From Waddliaceae bacterium (GTDB taxonomy: Bacteria > Chlamydiota > Chlamydiia > Chlamydiales > GCA-2709385): a DNA stretch of 64,000 nucleotides. Positions 41,927-52,977 of the stretch are shown here, piece after piece. The stretch is taken from contig PAQS01000018.1 in the NCBI GenBank assembly GCA_002709385.1, positions 25,784 to 89,783 on the forward strand, read 5' to 3'. A model generated the notes under the pieces. The model was not told where the DNA came from and ran no database searches. It was given only the letters and a program-made list of their open reading frames with translations. A program made the position numbers and the translations under genes. How positions within the stretch are numbered: position 1 is the stretch's first letter; every line of letters starts with the position of its first letter.

Positions 41927-44581
41927 TTAGCACTCAAACATCGTTTTTAATTCTACTAACTTTTGATGAGCGTCTATAGGACTTAGCTTGTTTAAATCGA
42001 GTTTTTTAAGCTCTCTCACAAGAGGATGAACTTTTTGCTTTTGATTAGGCGGTTCAAACATGAGAAGCTGGATTTCATGTTCATTGCCTTTTAACTTGCT
42101 AGCTATGACTGTTTTAGAGTTTGCTTGAGGTCCGTTTGTCTCTTGAGGAGAGCCTGCTTTGCTTTCTAAATCGAGTAGAATTTGACGCGCACGTTCTAAA
42201 ACAGGTTTGGGTAGTCCGGCCAAACGACCTACGTGAATTCCGTAACTTTTATCGGTATCACCTCGTACAATTTTCCGTAGAAAGGTGATTTCATCTTCGC
42301 ATTCTCTAACGGCAACATGGTAGTTTGCGGCACCATGTACTTCAGTCTCTAGTTTTGTAAGTTCCCAATAGTGAGTAGCAAAAAGTGTTTTTGCTGTTCT
42401 TCCTTCTGTAGTTAGGAGGTATTCGGCAACAGACCATGCAATAGAAATCCCGTCGTAAGTGCTTGTTCCACGGCCAATTTCATCTAAAATTACAAGAGAG
42501 CGGGGACTTACGTTGTGCAAAATATTGGCAGTTTCAGTCATTTCCACCATGAAAGTAGATTGACCTCTAGAAAGATCATCACTAGCACCGATACGAGTAA
42601 ATACTTTATCGACGATACCCATAGAAGCTCTGCGAGCAGGGATAAAAGACCCTATTTGTGCGAGGATAACGAGAAGAGCAACTTGACGGATATAAGTAGA
42701 TTTACCAGCCATGTTAGGTCCTGTAATCAAAAGCAAGCGGTTCTGTTCAGGATCCATAATAGTATCGTTAGGGATGAAGCGTTCTGCGCAATTTGCTGAT
42801 TCAACAACAGGGTGGCGGCCTTCTTCAATATTGAGCTCTAGACCATCGTGGATTTGAGGACGGATATAAGCGTAATCAGCTGCTACTTTAGCTAGTCCAA
42901 GAAGACAGTCAATAGTCGCCAATCCCTCAGCAATACGCATAATAGGTTCAGCATACTTCGCAGTCTCCTGTCTGATCCAATTATATAACTGAGATTCTAA
43001 AGCTGTAATACGATCCTGTGCGGATAAAACTTTTTGTTCAAATTCTTTCAGCTCAGGAGATAGAAAGCGTTCGTTATTCGTTAGAGTTTGGCGGCGTAAA
43101 AAAGTTTCAGGCATTCGAGAAGCCTGACCTTTACTTACATCAATATAGTATCCAAATGCTCGGGTATAACCAACCTTTAAGGTTTTGATACCTAATTCTT
43201 CTCTTAAGCCTTCTTGGTAACGGTTGAGCCATTCTTTACTGTTACGGCTTATTGTGCGTAGTTCATCTAGCTCTTTATGATAGCCTGCTCTGATCACCTG
43301 TCCATCTGTGACTTTAGCAGGGACCTCATCTTCTAGAGTAGTTTCTAAAAACGAACAAAGAGTAGAGACATCTTCAAGAGAGGCTAATTTGTTTTCTAAA
43401 AGTGAACTAGGAACTTTCTCTAGTAGGCTTCGAATTTGTGGGAGTTGTTCTAAAGAAAAACGCAAACTTAGTAGATCTCTTGGTCCAGCATATCCAGAAC
43501 TAATACGTGTCATCAAACGTTCTAAATCACGGACTTTAGCAAATTCTATTCTAAGGTCAGCACTGACTTCTTCTTTTTCTAAAAAGCCTTGAATAGCACC
43601 TTGTCGCTCTTCAATAGCAGTCACAGATAAGAGAGGTTTTTTGATCCATTGCTGTAATAGGCGACCACCCATAGGGGTTTGTGTTTGGTCAATAACAGAA
43701 AGTAAAGTGTTGCGACGGGTACCATCTTGTAGTGCTTCTGTAAGCTCTAAGTTCCGTAAAGTTGCTCGGTCGAGTAAAAGATGCTGGCTATTATCATATG
43801 TAGAAATTTTGAGTACATGTTCGGTAGGAAGGCAAAGTTGTTCTTGAATGTACTTTAATAAAGCCCCTGCAGCAGTGATTCCTGCAGGCATCTCTTTAAG
43901 TCCGAAACCATCTAAACCTTGAACGCGAAAATGCTGACAAAGAAACGACTCGGTACTTTGTAAATCAAAAACCCAGTCTTCTTGTACATCCAGAAGATAC
44001 TGATAGCTATGTTGTAACTCATTAAGAAGCTCTTCGTAGCGCTTCTTAAAGTTACGAGAGCATAAAATCTCAGAAGGTCGTAAGCGATGGAGTTCATTTA
44101 AAAGTTCTTTTGGATCGTCAAATTCGACAACGCGAAACTCACTTGTTCCTAAATCAATAAAAGAAAATCCAAGAGTAGAACCTTTGTGGTGCAATGCCGC
44201 AAAAAAATTATTACTTTTTTCAGCAAGTAAACTAGAAGTTAAAACAGTTCCTGGAGTGACGACACGTGTAATCCCGCGCTTAACAATTCCTTTTGTTTTT
44301 TTAGGGTCTTCTAATTGTTCTGCTACAGCGACTCGAATACCACTCGCAACTAAACGGTCAATATACCCTTCACAAGCATGGTGAGGGATACCTGCCATAG
44401 GAATTCCTTGACGCTTGGTTAGAGTAAGGTTAAGTAACCTGGCTAGCGTAGCAGCGTCATCGTAAAACGCTTCGTAAAAATCTCCCATACGGAAAAATAA
44501 AACTGCATCTTTTGCTGCCTGCTTACATTGTTCCCACTGACTCATCATTGGAGTCGTTTTTCCTGAAGATACTTGCGCCAT
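41927..44581 (-). CDS. mutS: DNA mismatch repair protein MutS
   Basis: MutS recognises mismatches. The N-terminal domain has the mismatch-contacting FFRMGDFYEAF (Phe-X-Glu) segment, followed by the connector, lever and clamp domains and the C-terminal ATPase with GPNMAGKSTYIRQ (Walker A), LVILDEIGRGTSTYDG and LFATHYWELTKLE. The length of 884 is standard. It is followed on the minus side by the PDZ lipoprotein gene 64 bases away. Confidence 0.96.
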   Translation of the reverse strand: MAQVSSGKTTPMMSQWEQCKQAAKDAVLFFRMGDFYEAFYDDAATLARLLNLTLTKRQGIPMAGIPHHACEGYIDRLVASGIRVAVAEQLEDPKKTKGIVKRGITRVVTPGTVLTSSLLAEKSNNFFAALHHKGSTLGFSFIDLGTSEFRVVEFDDPKELLNELHRLRPSEILCSRNFKKRYEELLNELQHSYQYLLDVQEDWVFDLQSTESFLCQHFRVQGLDGFGLKEMPAGITAAGALLKYIQEQLCLPTEHVLKISTYDNSQHLLLDRATLRNLELTEALQDGTRRNTLLSVIDQTQTPMGGRLLQQWIKKPLLSVTAIEERQGAIQGFLEKEEVSADLRIEFAKVRDLERLMTRISSGYAGPRDLLSLRFSLEQLPQIRSLLEKVPSSLLENKLASLEDVSTLCSFLETTLEDEVPAKVTDGQVIRAGYHKELDELRTISRNSKEWLNRYQEGLREELGIKTLKVGYTRAFGYYIDVSKGQASRMPETFLRRQTLTNNERFLSPELKEFEQKVLSAQDRITALESQLYNWIRQETAKYAEPIMRIAEGLATIDCLLGLAKVAADYAYIRPQIHDGLELNIEEGRHPVVESANCAERFIPNDTIMDPEQNRLLLITGPNMAGKSTYIRQVALLVILAQIGSFIPARRASMGIVDKVFTRIGASDDLSRGQSTFMVEMTETANILHNVSPRSLVILDEIGRGTSTYDGISIAWSVAEYLLTTEGRTAKTLFATHYWELTKLETEVHGAANYHVAVRECEDEITFLRKIVRGDTDKSYGIHVGRLAGLPKPVLERARQILLDLESKAGSPQETNGPQANSKTVIASKLKGNEHEIQLLMFEPPNQKQKVHPLVRELKKLDLNKLSPIDAHQKLVELKTMFEC

Positions 44582-44609
44582 AGGTGTCGAACTGTTTTGA
44601 AATTTCTAA

Positions 44610-44650
44610 AGAAAAAAAAAGGCAGTTCGCCTACAAAGATGAACTGCCTG
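44610..44650 (-). terminator. Terminator after tRNA-Asn (minus strand)
   Basis: GGCAGTTC (44621-44628) pairs with GAACTGCC (44641-44648), and the minus-strand transcript then runs into nine T. Confidence 0.85.
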
Positions 44651-44656
44651 AAGAAA

Positions 44657-44729
44657 CTCCGGATGTTGGACTCGAACCAACGACAAATGGATTAACAGTC
44701 CACTGCTCTACCAACTGAGCTAATCCGGA
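44657..44729 (-). tRNA. tRNA-Asn (GUU)
   Basis: Reading the minus strand, the sequence begins TCCGGATTAGCTCAGTTGG, has an anticodon arm GTGGA-CTGTTAA-TCCAT with anticodon GTT, a T arm GTTGG-TTCGAGT-CCAAC, and an acceptor that closes as ATCCGGA plus discriminator G. The total is 73 bases. CCA is not encoded. It is followed by its own terminator. Confidence 0.95.
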
Positions 44730-44794
44730 TCGTTTGAAGTTCCATCTTAAACGAGAACGAATTTAGATGGCAAGAGATAAAATACGATAAAGGG

Positions 44795-44831
44795 AAAAAA
44801 TTATGGACGCCGCTTTTTTTGAAGCGGCGTC
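44795..44831 (-). terminator. Terminator after the AsmA-like gene
   Basis: GACGCCGCTT (44806-44815) pairs with AAGCGGCGTC (44822-44831), and the minus-strand transcript continues into an ATTTTTT tract. Confidence 0.85.
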
Positions 44832-44837
44832 TCAAGG

Positions 44838-45587
44838 CTAATTAAAAAGGTTTTTGATCGTTTCTTTTCCTTTTTCAAAACGACTTTTACCTTCCTCATC
44901 TCCTTTAACTTTATCTAATAGGTTCTTCGGTTGATCTTTTAGATTATCAACTAAGCCACCCATGTTGCTTTTCAAAGCAACTTCTTTAAAAACTTTTCGA
45001 GTGATAATCAACATCAATTCACGCATGCTAAGAGGATTTTCTGTTGAAAAATCTTTTAACTCAAAAGTCATAGGAGAAGGTTTGATAGGTTTTTTGTTTA
45101 AAACTTTATTGATGATTTCTACTTGTAGATCTTTGATTACAACTTTTTTAACCAGAAGTTGCTTACTTGGAGCATCAGCAGCATCGTCCGTATTTGCAGA
45201 AGCTTCTTCTTCAGCAACCATCTTATTGATCATTCGAGACCAGTTGCTATCGCGACCAGAAACATCAAATAATTCAATCCCCATATAAGCTGAATCTACA
45301 GAAATCTCATCAATGGTAACAAGGTCATTGAGAAGTTCCATGGGTGAAGCCTGAACATAAATACGAGGACCAGAAAACGCAGTATCTATCTCAGAAGGAG
45401 GAGGGTTTTTAATATCAAGATTGCGAATGGTTACACTGTTCGGGCTTAAAGATATAGTACTTACGTTTACATCTGTTTGTAGGGCATAGCTCATAGCAGA
45501 AGAAACCCAAGACTCTTTACGCATCCATCCATAAGCTAAAATGACTAACACAGCGATGAATACGAATAAAACTAACTTCTTGAACAT
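44838..45587 (-). CDS. AsmA-like envelope protein, N-terminally anchored
   Basis: The protein has 249 residues. Residues 4-22 form an N-terminal membrane anchor (LVLFVFIAVLVILAYGW). The next part (VNVSTISLSPNSVTIRNLDIKNPP...YVQASPMELLNDLVTIDEISVDSAYMG) has the beta-rich repeat seen at the start of AsmA/DUF748-type proteins. The rest is a charged helical region with Lys/Glu-rich end. A periplasmic role in lipid or outer-membrane upkeep is likely by family; nothing nearby tests it. Confidence 0.75.
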   Translation of the reverse strand: MFKKLVLFVFIAVLVILAYGWMRKESWVSSAMSYALQTDVNVSTISLSPNSVTIRNLDIKNPPPSEIDTAFSGPRIYVQASPMELLNDLVTIDEISVDSAYMGIELFDVSGRDSNWSRMINKMVAEEEASANTDDAADAPSKQLLVKKVVIKDLQVEIINKVLNKKPIKPSPMTFELKDFSTENPLSMRELMLIITRKVFKEVALKSNMGGLVDNLKDQPKNLLDKVKGDEEGKSRFEKGKETIKNLFN

Positions 45588-45736
45588 GATAGTAGCTCTT
45601 TAGTGAAATTGTTATACTCTTAACTGCTATCTATCAATAAGGAGTATTTATAATCAAATAAGTAACTATTGAATAATCTAATTCAAAAGCTGAAGTTATA
45701 AATTAAATTATATAAGTTTTTTAATTACAGATTTTT

Positions 45737-45775
45737 ATAAAAAAATGGCTCTTTCCCTGCGGAAAAGAGCCATTG
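45737..45775 (-). terminator. Terminator after groEL
   Basis: AATGGCTCTTT faces AAAGAGCCATT around a GC-containing loop (about 45744-45774), and the minus-strand transcript runs into a T tract. Confidence 0.85.
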
Positions 45776-45803
45776 AATCAGAAGAAAGTTGATGAGTACT
45801 TAA

Positions 45804-47447
<1,644 letters not shown>

Positions 47448-47462
47448 TTATAGATTAGGTAT

Positions 47463-47768
47463 TTATTCTTCTATGATTGCAATAATGTCACCCACGCGGC
47501 AGATACTGTACTCTTCACCGTCAATCGTCACTTCTTGACCCGCATACTTGTCCATTAACACAATATCACCTTCTTTCACTGAAGGAGCAATCAACTCACC
47601 AGCTTTGTCTTTTTTACCTGGACCAACCGCGATAACACGAGCCGTTTCCTGCTTTTTCTTCGCAGAATCAGGTAAAATAATTCCATTTACTGTCTGTTCT
47701 GCCTCTAAACGCTCAAGCAAAACACGGTCACCCAATGGGCGTAACTTCACTTTGGTCTCAGTCATCAT
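47463..47768 (-). CDS. groS: Co-chaperonin GroES
   Basis: The 101-residue protein has the family start LRPLGDRVLLERLEAEQTVNGIILPDS (mobile loop) and the core VKEGDIVLMDKYAGQEVTIDG. It is first in the groES-groEL operon. GGAG lies 7 bases before the start, where two ATG codons occur in succession; either may be used. Confidence 0.97.
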   Translation of the reverse strand: MMTETKVKLRPLGDRVLLERLEAEQTVNGIILPDSAKKKQETARVIAVGPGKKDKAGELIAPSVKEGDIVLMDKYAGQEVTIDGEEYSICRVGDIIAIIEE

Positions 47769-47814
47769 AACAAATCTCCTAAACTATACGTGTTATTTTG
47801 GCTTTGTGATTGTC

Positions 47815-47843
47815 AGTCTAAACTATTTAACACTTTTTGCCAA
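47815..47843 (-). promoter_or_regulatory. groES-groEL promoter
   Basis: On the minus strand TTGGCA (47838-47843) and TAGACT (47815-47820) are spaced by exactly 17 bases, a good sigma-66/70-type promoter about 47 bases before groES, directly below the CIRCE element. Confidence 0.75.
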
Positions 47844-47850
47844 GGTTAAA

Positions 47851-47877
47851 TTAGCACACAAACAGAGAAACTGCTAA
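47851..47877. promoter_or_regulatory. CIRCE operator (HrcA site)
   Basis: TTAGCACAC-N9-AACTGCTAA matches the CIRCE consensus TTAGCACTC-N9-GAGTGCTAA at 15 of 18 arm positions with the correct 9-base spacer, next to the -35 box. HrcA repression of the groES operon is therefore expected. Confidence 0.8.
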
Positions 47878-47999
47878 TTAAATCAAAGAGGCAATTTTTT
47901 CCTCTATAACTTTCTGTTATCTTTTGATTTTTAGTTAGATACGACTTGGTACTTCTTTTGCTTTGAGAAGCGAGAGAACTTAGAATCTGGTGGGGTAGT

Positions 48000-48521
48000 A
48001 TGGAAATTCGCTCAGGTTACGGTCGTGCGGACAAGGGGCAGACGGCTCAAGGGTCGAAAGCTGGAAAGATGAGATCAGCTGAGCTGGTTTCGGATTTATT
48101 TAATAACCAGGGGCAAAAAGACGATGATCAGCGTCCTATTCGAGTTCGTTTATCCCACGGTTCTCGTATTTTAAAAGAATCGTTTCAGCAAGATTTGGAA
48201 CAGCTCTTTAAAGAGAGTCCAGATTTAAAAGAGCGTTTTGACCAAGTTGACTTGGGGAGTGAAGAGCAGCGAGGGAAAGACCTTTTGTTTCGGAAGGTAC
48301 AAGCTTATATGCGTTGGATGGGGATACGGGAGAAAGAGGGGGTAGAGGAAGGTGATGAGTCTCATGCTTTCTCCAAGATATCCGAGCTTGGCAAGGATGA
48401 AGAGTTGAAGGCTTTAATGGATAATATGGAAACCCATCGCAAGGAAATTGCTCAAGCCCGTCAACGTCAGAATCCGAATTATTTTTATATGGTTTACCCT
48501 GAAACCTACTCTTTTAATTAA
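48000..48521 (+). CDS. Hypothetical protein
   Basis: The protein has 173 residues, soluble, charged and helical, with an N-terminal disordered part (about 1-40). No family is recognised. It is divergent from groES and overlaps the 3' end of pepF by 8 bases (convergent). It ends in NPNYFYMVYPETYSFN, a Tyr/Phe-rich tail that is unusual. The Gly/Ser-rich start could be a secretion signal, but this is not testable from sequence. Confidence 0.7.
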   Translation: MEIRSGYGRADKGQTAQGSKAGKMRSAELVSDLFNNQGQKDDDQRPIRVRLSHGSRILKESFQQDLEQLFKESPDLKERFDQVDLGSEEQRGKDLLFRKVQAYMRWMGIREKEGVEEGDESHAFSKISELGKDEELKALMDNMETHRKEIAQARQRQNPNYFYMVYPETYSFN

Positions 48522-50310
48522 AGTCCTTAAGTAGCGAACGGAACTTATCAATTGTTGCTTGGACAGCTGTAGGACCTGTCATGTCTACTCCAGCAATTCG
48601 AAGAAGGTCTAAAGGTTTAGCACTGCTTCCAGCTTTTAAAAAGTTTAGATAGGCTGCTTTTTCAGCAGACCCTCCTTCGCTAACACCTTTACAAAGGGCG
48701 TGTGCTGCACTGATTCCGGTGGCATATTGGTACACATAAAAATTATAATAGAAGTGAGGTATACGTGCCCATTCCCAATCAATTTCTTTATCAATGTTCA
48801 GTGCATCTCCATAGTAAAAGGCCACAAGTTCACGATATAGTGTTCTAAGACGTTTTGGAGTTAATGGTTCATTTGCTTCTGCTAGTTGGTGGATACGGAG
48901 TTCAAATTCTGCAAACATGGTTTGTCGAAAGAGAGTTCCTCGAATCTCTTCTAATTGTTGATTGATGATATAAGCGCGCTTTTGTTCATCGTCTTGATAA
49001 TAATGAAGAAGGTAGTTTGTAAGTAAATTTTCGTTAAATGTGGAAGCCACTTCAGCTACAAAGATACTGTATTGTGAGTAGTGAAAGGGTTGTGTTTTCC
49101 AAGTAAGGTAGCTGTGCATACTGTGCCCAGCTTCGTGAGCGAGGGTGTAGATATCATTAAGCGTTCCTGTATAGTTGTGCAGTATATAAGGGTGGCTATC
49201 ATAGCAACCTGATGAGTAGGCACCAGAGCGTTTATGAAGGTTTTCGTAACGATCAACCCATCGTTGTTCTTTTAAGCCCTGCGCTAGAGCTTTTTGATAA
49301 TCAGAGCCAAGAACCCGCACAGATTCGATGACACAGTCTGCTGCTTCTTCGTATGACATTTCGATGGAGCAGGATTTGACTAAAGGAACATAAAGATCAT
49401 AGTAGTGCAAATCGCCTAGAGAAAGAATGTCTTTACGCACTTGGGTATATTCGTGAAGAGCATCAATGTTATTTCTTACTGTATCAATGAGTGTTTCATA
49501 AACGGTTGTTTCAACGGCATCAGGAAAAAGAGCCGCTTCTAGAGCTGATTTATAATGACGTGCTTTTGCGTAGAAAATTTGCGTTTCAACTTGTCCGCTT
49601 AAATTAGAAGATAAGGTGTTTTCGAAAGAAGCATAATGTTGGTGCAGTAGTTTACATGCGCGTTCTCGAAGGATTCTATCTGGACTGCGCATGTACTGAG
49701 AGTAGAGTGCATGTGTGAGTTCTCGTTCTTCACCATACCCATCTCTAAAAGAAGGAAAATCAAAATCAGCATCATCCATTGAGGAAAAAATTTGTTGGTA
49801 TCCGCTAAGGGGCTTTGCTGCTAATGCAAGTAATTTCTCTGTGTTTTTTGAAAGGGTATGAGGTTTCATTCGAATAATTTTTTCTAAATGAAAACGGTAG
49901 TCAATGATTTGAGGGGCATTTAAGTAAGAGGTGATTTGTTCTTCTGACAAAGAAAGCAATTCTGGGTGAATCCATGAAGAAGCTGTGTGAAATGTGTGAA
50001 GGAGGCTGCTAATACGTTCAAAAGCTGTTTTGTAGAGATCGTTTGTCGTATCTTCATCGTGACGTAGGTGAGCATAAGTATAAAGTTTTTCTAAGCGACG
50101 CTCAATACGTAAAGTTATTTCAAAGGTTTCTACTAGCTTATCAATGCCTTCCGAAAGGGTTCCTTGTAAATTAATTAGAGAAGGCCAGTAGGGCGTTTCT
50201 GAGGTTTCTGTAGCAAATTTGAAGTCTTGTTCCCATGATTCAAAGTCAGGATAAAAAGATTTAATATCCCAAGTGTCTTTTTCTTGAATATCTGTGCGCT
50301 TTTTGAGCAT
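48514..50310 (-). CDS. pepF: Oligoendopeptidase F
   Basis: This is an M3-family zinc metallopeptidase of 598 residues. The zinc motif HEAGH lies in YTLAHEAGHSMHSYL near residue 390, and FVAEVASTFNENLL supplies the third ligand Glu. It degrades short peptides in the cytosol. The pepF neighbour of groES-groEL is the same as in Chlamydia (from memory, CT110-CT112). Confidence 0.94.
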   Translation of the reverse strand: MLKKRTDIQEKDTWDIKSFYPDFESWEQDFKFATETSETPYWPSLINLQGTLSEGIDKLVETFEITLRIERRLEKLYTYAHLRHDEDTTNDLYKTAFERISSLLHTFHTASSWIHPELLSLSEEQITSYLNAPQIIDYRFHLEKIIRMKPHTLSKNTEKLLALAAKPLSGYQQIFSSMDDADFDFPSFRDGYGEERELTHALYSQYMRSPDRILRERACKLLHQHYASFENTLSSNLSGQVETQIFYAKARHYKSALEAALFPDAVETTVYETLIDTVRNNIDALHEYTQVRKDILSLGDLHYYDLYVPLVKSCSIEMSYEEAADCVIESVRVLGSDYQKALAQGLKEQRWVDRYENLHKRSGAYSSGCYDSHPYILHNYTGTLNDIYTLAHEAGHSMHSYLTWKTQPFHYSQYSIFVAEVASTFNENLLTNYLLHYYQDDEQKRAYIINQQLEEIRGTLFRQTMFAEFELRIHQLAEANEPLTPKRLRTLYRELVAFYYGDALNIDKEIDWEWARIPHFYYNFYVYQYATGISAAHALCKGVSEGGSAEKAAYLNFLKAGSSAKPLDLLRIAGVDMTGPTAVQATIDKFRSLLKDFN

Positions 50311-50484
50311 GGGTCTTTAACTCCTTAGATAGTTGGAAAAAAAAAGTTGAAAAAAGGTTTGCTAGAAAACGTGTGGCAAAGTATCTGTAAAAATGAATAT
50401 GACACATGATATCCAAGGGGCTGCCTTTTCTATATAAAATATAGAGTAGCCTTATAATTTCGGCACTAGAGACTAGTATTGAAT

Positions 50485-50790
50485 ATGTATCAAAAAAAAG
50501 CCAAAGTTCAGTGTGTGGAAAGTGCCCAAGGGCAATTTATTATCCGCAATGCACGAGGTCTCCATACTCGCCCCTCTACAGAGCTTGTAAAGTGTGCGGC
50601 GAATTTTAAATCTCTGGTTCTTCTAAAAATTCATAATACAACAGTAAACGCAAAGTCTCTTCTTGGGATATTGACGCTTGCAGCTGTAAGAGGAACTCGA
50701 ATTAGAATTGAGGCTGAAGGAGAGGATGCTGAAGAAGCTGTGAACACCATCCTTGAGTTAGCTGAAAATAATTTCAATACGAAGTACTAG
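50485..50790 (+). CDS. ptsH: Phosphocarrier protein HPr
   Basis: HPr accepts phosphate from enzyme I. The active His27 lies in RGLHTRPS, and a regulatory Ser58 lies in NAKSLLGIL. Length from the ATG at 50485 is 101, about 12 residues longer at the N-terminus than usual. The frame also has a TTG at 50479. No enzyme I or EII gene lies nearby, and chlamydiae are known to have only a partial phosphotransferase set. Confidence 0.9.
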   Translation: MYQKKAKVQCVESAQGQFIIRNARGLHTRPSTELVKCAANFKSLVLLKIHNTTVNAKSLLGILTLAAVRGTRIRIEAEGEDAEEAVNTILELAENNFNTKY

Positions 50791-50795
50791 AACTC

Positions 50796-50835
50796 CAATA
50801 GCTATCTAATCTTGCATCAGATTATATAGCCATTG
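50796..50835. repeat. Hairpin element, CAATAGCTA family, copy 2
   Basis: CAATAGCTATCTAATC (50796-50811) faces GATTATATAGCCATTG (50820-50835) with two mismatches. It follows ptsH before a convergent gene, the same setting as the element at 22170. Confidence 0.65.
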
Positions 50836-50919
50836 AAGCTTAGAGATCTTGTATTTTGCTCACAGATCTGTAGCGATAGACCTGATATTAACTCAGAATC
50901 TTGAATATCATGTGAAATT

Positions 50920-51333
50920 TTAATCTTCTACCGGGACTGTTTTAGCCAAAACATCTTTTGTACAGTAAACAGGCACATCGTTAGTGAGCGCTAGAGTAAT
51001 GCAATCACTAGGGCGAGCATCTATTTCCATGATGGTTTTGACTTCTTCAGTTTCATGCTCTAGAAAAAGACGAGCAAAATAAATCGTATCTTGAATGTCA
51101 TTGATGACGACTTGTTTCACTTGAATATTCATACCTTTCATGATCATGTTGATGAGATCATGTGTGAGGGGGCGAGGTTTCTCTGCCCCTGTAAGGTGCA
51201 TTTGCAATGTTCTGCCAATGCTTGGATCAGTATAAATAGCAAATCTCTTATCCTTAGTACCGAGAATAACAACGGTATAAGAACGGGTTTGCATAATCTT
51301 ATCGAATGTGACTTGTACGAGTTCGGAGTCCAT
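50920..51333 (-). CDS. Bifunctional nuclease family protein (DUF151)
   Basis: The 137 residues fit the small DUF151 / bifunctional nuclease domain: VVILGTKDKRFAIYTDPSIG, LTHDLINMIM, VKQVVINDI, IEIDARPSDCITLAL-like (IMEIDARPSDCITLALTNDVP). Proteins of this family have been described as DNase/RNase. It lies upstream of rpiA in reverse direction order; no partner is visible. Confidence 0.85.
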   Translation of the reverse strand: MDSELVQVTFDKIMQTRSYTVVILGTKDKRFAIYTDPSIGRTLQMHLTGAEKPRPLTHDLINMIMKGMNIQVKQVVINDIQDTIYFARLFLEHETEEVKTIMEIDARPSDCITLALTNDVPVYCTKDVLAKTVPVED

Positions 51334-51386
51334 GTAGCCTCACAGAAGATCCTTCTATTCGTATTGTAATTTCAAGTCTTTTTTTG

Positions 51387-52076
51387 TCACGTACGAATTT
51401 CAATTCGCCCATCTTCGTGTCCGATGTAAACTTGAGATACAAGGTTAAAAAAAAAGCCAGTTTCAACGACTCCGGGAATGGAAATCAAATTTTGATGGGT
51501 TTTTTCTGCATCGTGACAAAGATCAGGAAACTGTAAATCGATGAGATAATTTCCGTTGTCTGTGTGGTATAAATCGCCGTCATTTTGTTGTCTTAAATTA
51601 CCCTTGTAACCTTTTGCTTTCATTGCTCTTATGGTCTGTTTATAGCCAAAGGGTACAATTTCAACAGGTAAACCAAAAGCGCCTAGAACTTCTACACACT
51701 TTGAAGAGTCCACAATAACAACCATTTTTTTGCTGCTACTAGCGATGATTTTTTCGCGGAGTAAGGCGCCACCACCACCTTTGATCATGCGGTTTTGTGG
51801 GTCAATTTCATCTGCACCATCAACAGTAAGATCAATACTCTTTACTTCGTTCACATCTAGAACTTTGAGGCCTCCTTCATGAGCCTGTTCGGCGGAACGC
51901 TGACTCGTCGCAACAGTAAGGATATTTAGGCCTTCAGCGGCTCGTTCAATCAAACGCTGAATAAAGTAAAATGCTGTTGAACCAGTACCTAAACCAACAA
52001 CCATTCCTGATTGAACAAGTTCTGCTGCAGCGTAAGCAACTCGTTGTTTAACAGATGAAGAAGGACTTTCAATCAT
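51387..52076 (-). CDS. rpiA: Ribose-5-phosphate isomerase A
   Basis: RpiA interconverts ribose-5- and ribulose-5-phosphate. The loop VVGLGTGSTAFYF (about 26-38), DLTVDGADEID near 83-92 and KGGGGALLREKI near 99-110 with the active Asp/Lys residues are all seen. The length of 229 is normal. Confidence 0.95.
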   Translation of the reverse strand: MIESPSSSVKQRVAYAAAELVQSGMVVGLGTGSTAFYFIQRLIERAAEGLNILTVATSQRSAEQAHEGGLKVLDVNEVKSIDLTVDGADEIDPQNRMIKGGGGALLREKIIASSSKKMVVIVDSSKCVEVLGAFGLPVEIVPFGYKQTIRAMKAKGYKGNLRQQNDGDLYHTDNGNYLIDLQFPDLCHDAEKTHQNLISIPGVVETGFFFNLVSQVYIGHEDGRIEIRT

Positions 52077-52221
52077 AGCTACTTACCCATTTGCTCTAAA
52101 ACATGTAAATAAAGGAACATTATTTGCAATTTCAGGCATCCATTTTAGCTAGGTAATAGAGTTTGGGTGTAGAGATAAGAAATAAGTGGATGATGCCATA
52201 TAGACTAATACTGGAGAGGAT

Positions 52222-52977
52222 ATGATTTCCTTACAAGAACTTTGTACTTATTTAGATGATCTTTTAGAAGCGAAATTGATTAAAGATTTTTGTCCAAACG
52301 GACTTCAAGTTGAAGGAAAAAAAGAAATTAAAAAAGTAGCTGTAGCAGTTTCTGCAAGCTTAAAAACAATCGAGTTATTTGTTGAATCTGGGGCAGAAGC
52401 ACTAATCGTTCATCACGGAATGTTTTGGAATCGAGATGACTACGCTATTACAGGAACAAAATTACGTAAACTACAGCTTCTAATCGAAAATAAGCTTTCT
52501 CTTTTAGGATATCATTTACCACTTGATTTTCATAAGGAATTAGGAAACAACTACAAAGCAGCTCAAGATATGGGCTGGAAAGATTTACAGCCCTTTACTT
52601 TATATGAAGGTTACCCCTGTGGGGTAATGGGAACTTTTTCACCCATTTCTGTTCAAGAATTTCAAGATAAATTAGAGACGTATTACAAGCATCCTGCACA
52701 TGTAGCCCTTGGAGGAAAAGAGCGTATTTGTTCGGCTGCTTTGATTTCAGGTGGAGCACATAAACAAATATATGATGCTGTACGATGCGGTGTTGATTGC
52801 TTTATTACAGGGTCATTTGATGAGCCTATATGGCACGCTGCTCATGAAGAAGGGATTCATTTTATGGCAATGGGACATTCAGCAACAGAAACCGTTGGTC
52901 CTAAAGCAATAGGCCAACGGCTTCATGAAAAATTTGGATTAGAATGGGAGTTTTTAGATGTTCCTAACCCATTTTAA
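52222..52977 (+). CDS. Nif3-like dinuclear metal-binding protein
   Basis: The 251-residue protein has the Nif3/YbgI pattern: FCPNGLQVEG near residue 25, ALIVHHGMFW (metal-binding His), LGYHLPLDFHKELGNN, a GSFDEPIWH segment and MAMGHSATETVGPKA near the end with the final metal ligands. The hexameric family (YbgI/YqfO) has an unclear biological role. GGAGAGGA precedes the ATG. It overlaps the opposite-strand gene by 4 bases at its end. Confidence 0.9.
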   Translation: MISLQELCTYLDDLLEAKLIKDFCPNGLQVEGKKEIKKVAVAVSASLKTIELFVESGAEALIVHHGMFWNRDDYAITGTKLRKLQLLIENKLSLLGYHLPLDFHKELGNNYKAAQDMGWKDLQPFTLYEGYPCGVMGTFSPISVQEFQDKLETYYKHPAHVALGGKERICSAALISGGAHKQIYDAVRCGVDCFITGSFDEPIWHAAHEEGIHFMAMGHSATETVGPKAIGQRLHEKFGLEWEFLDVPNPF

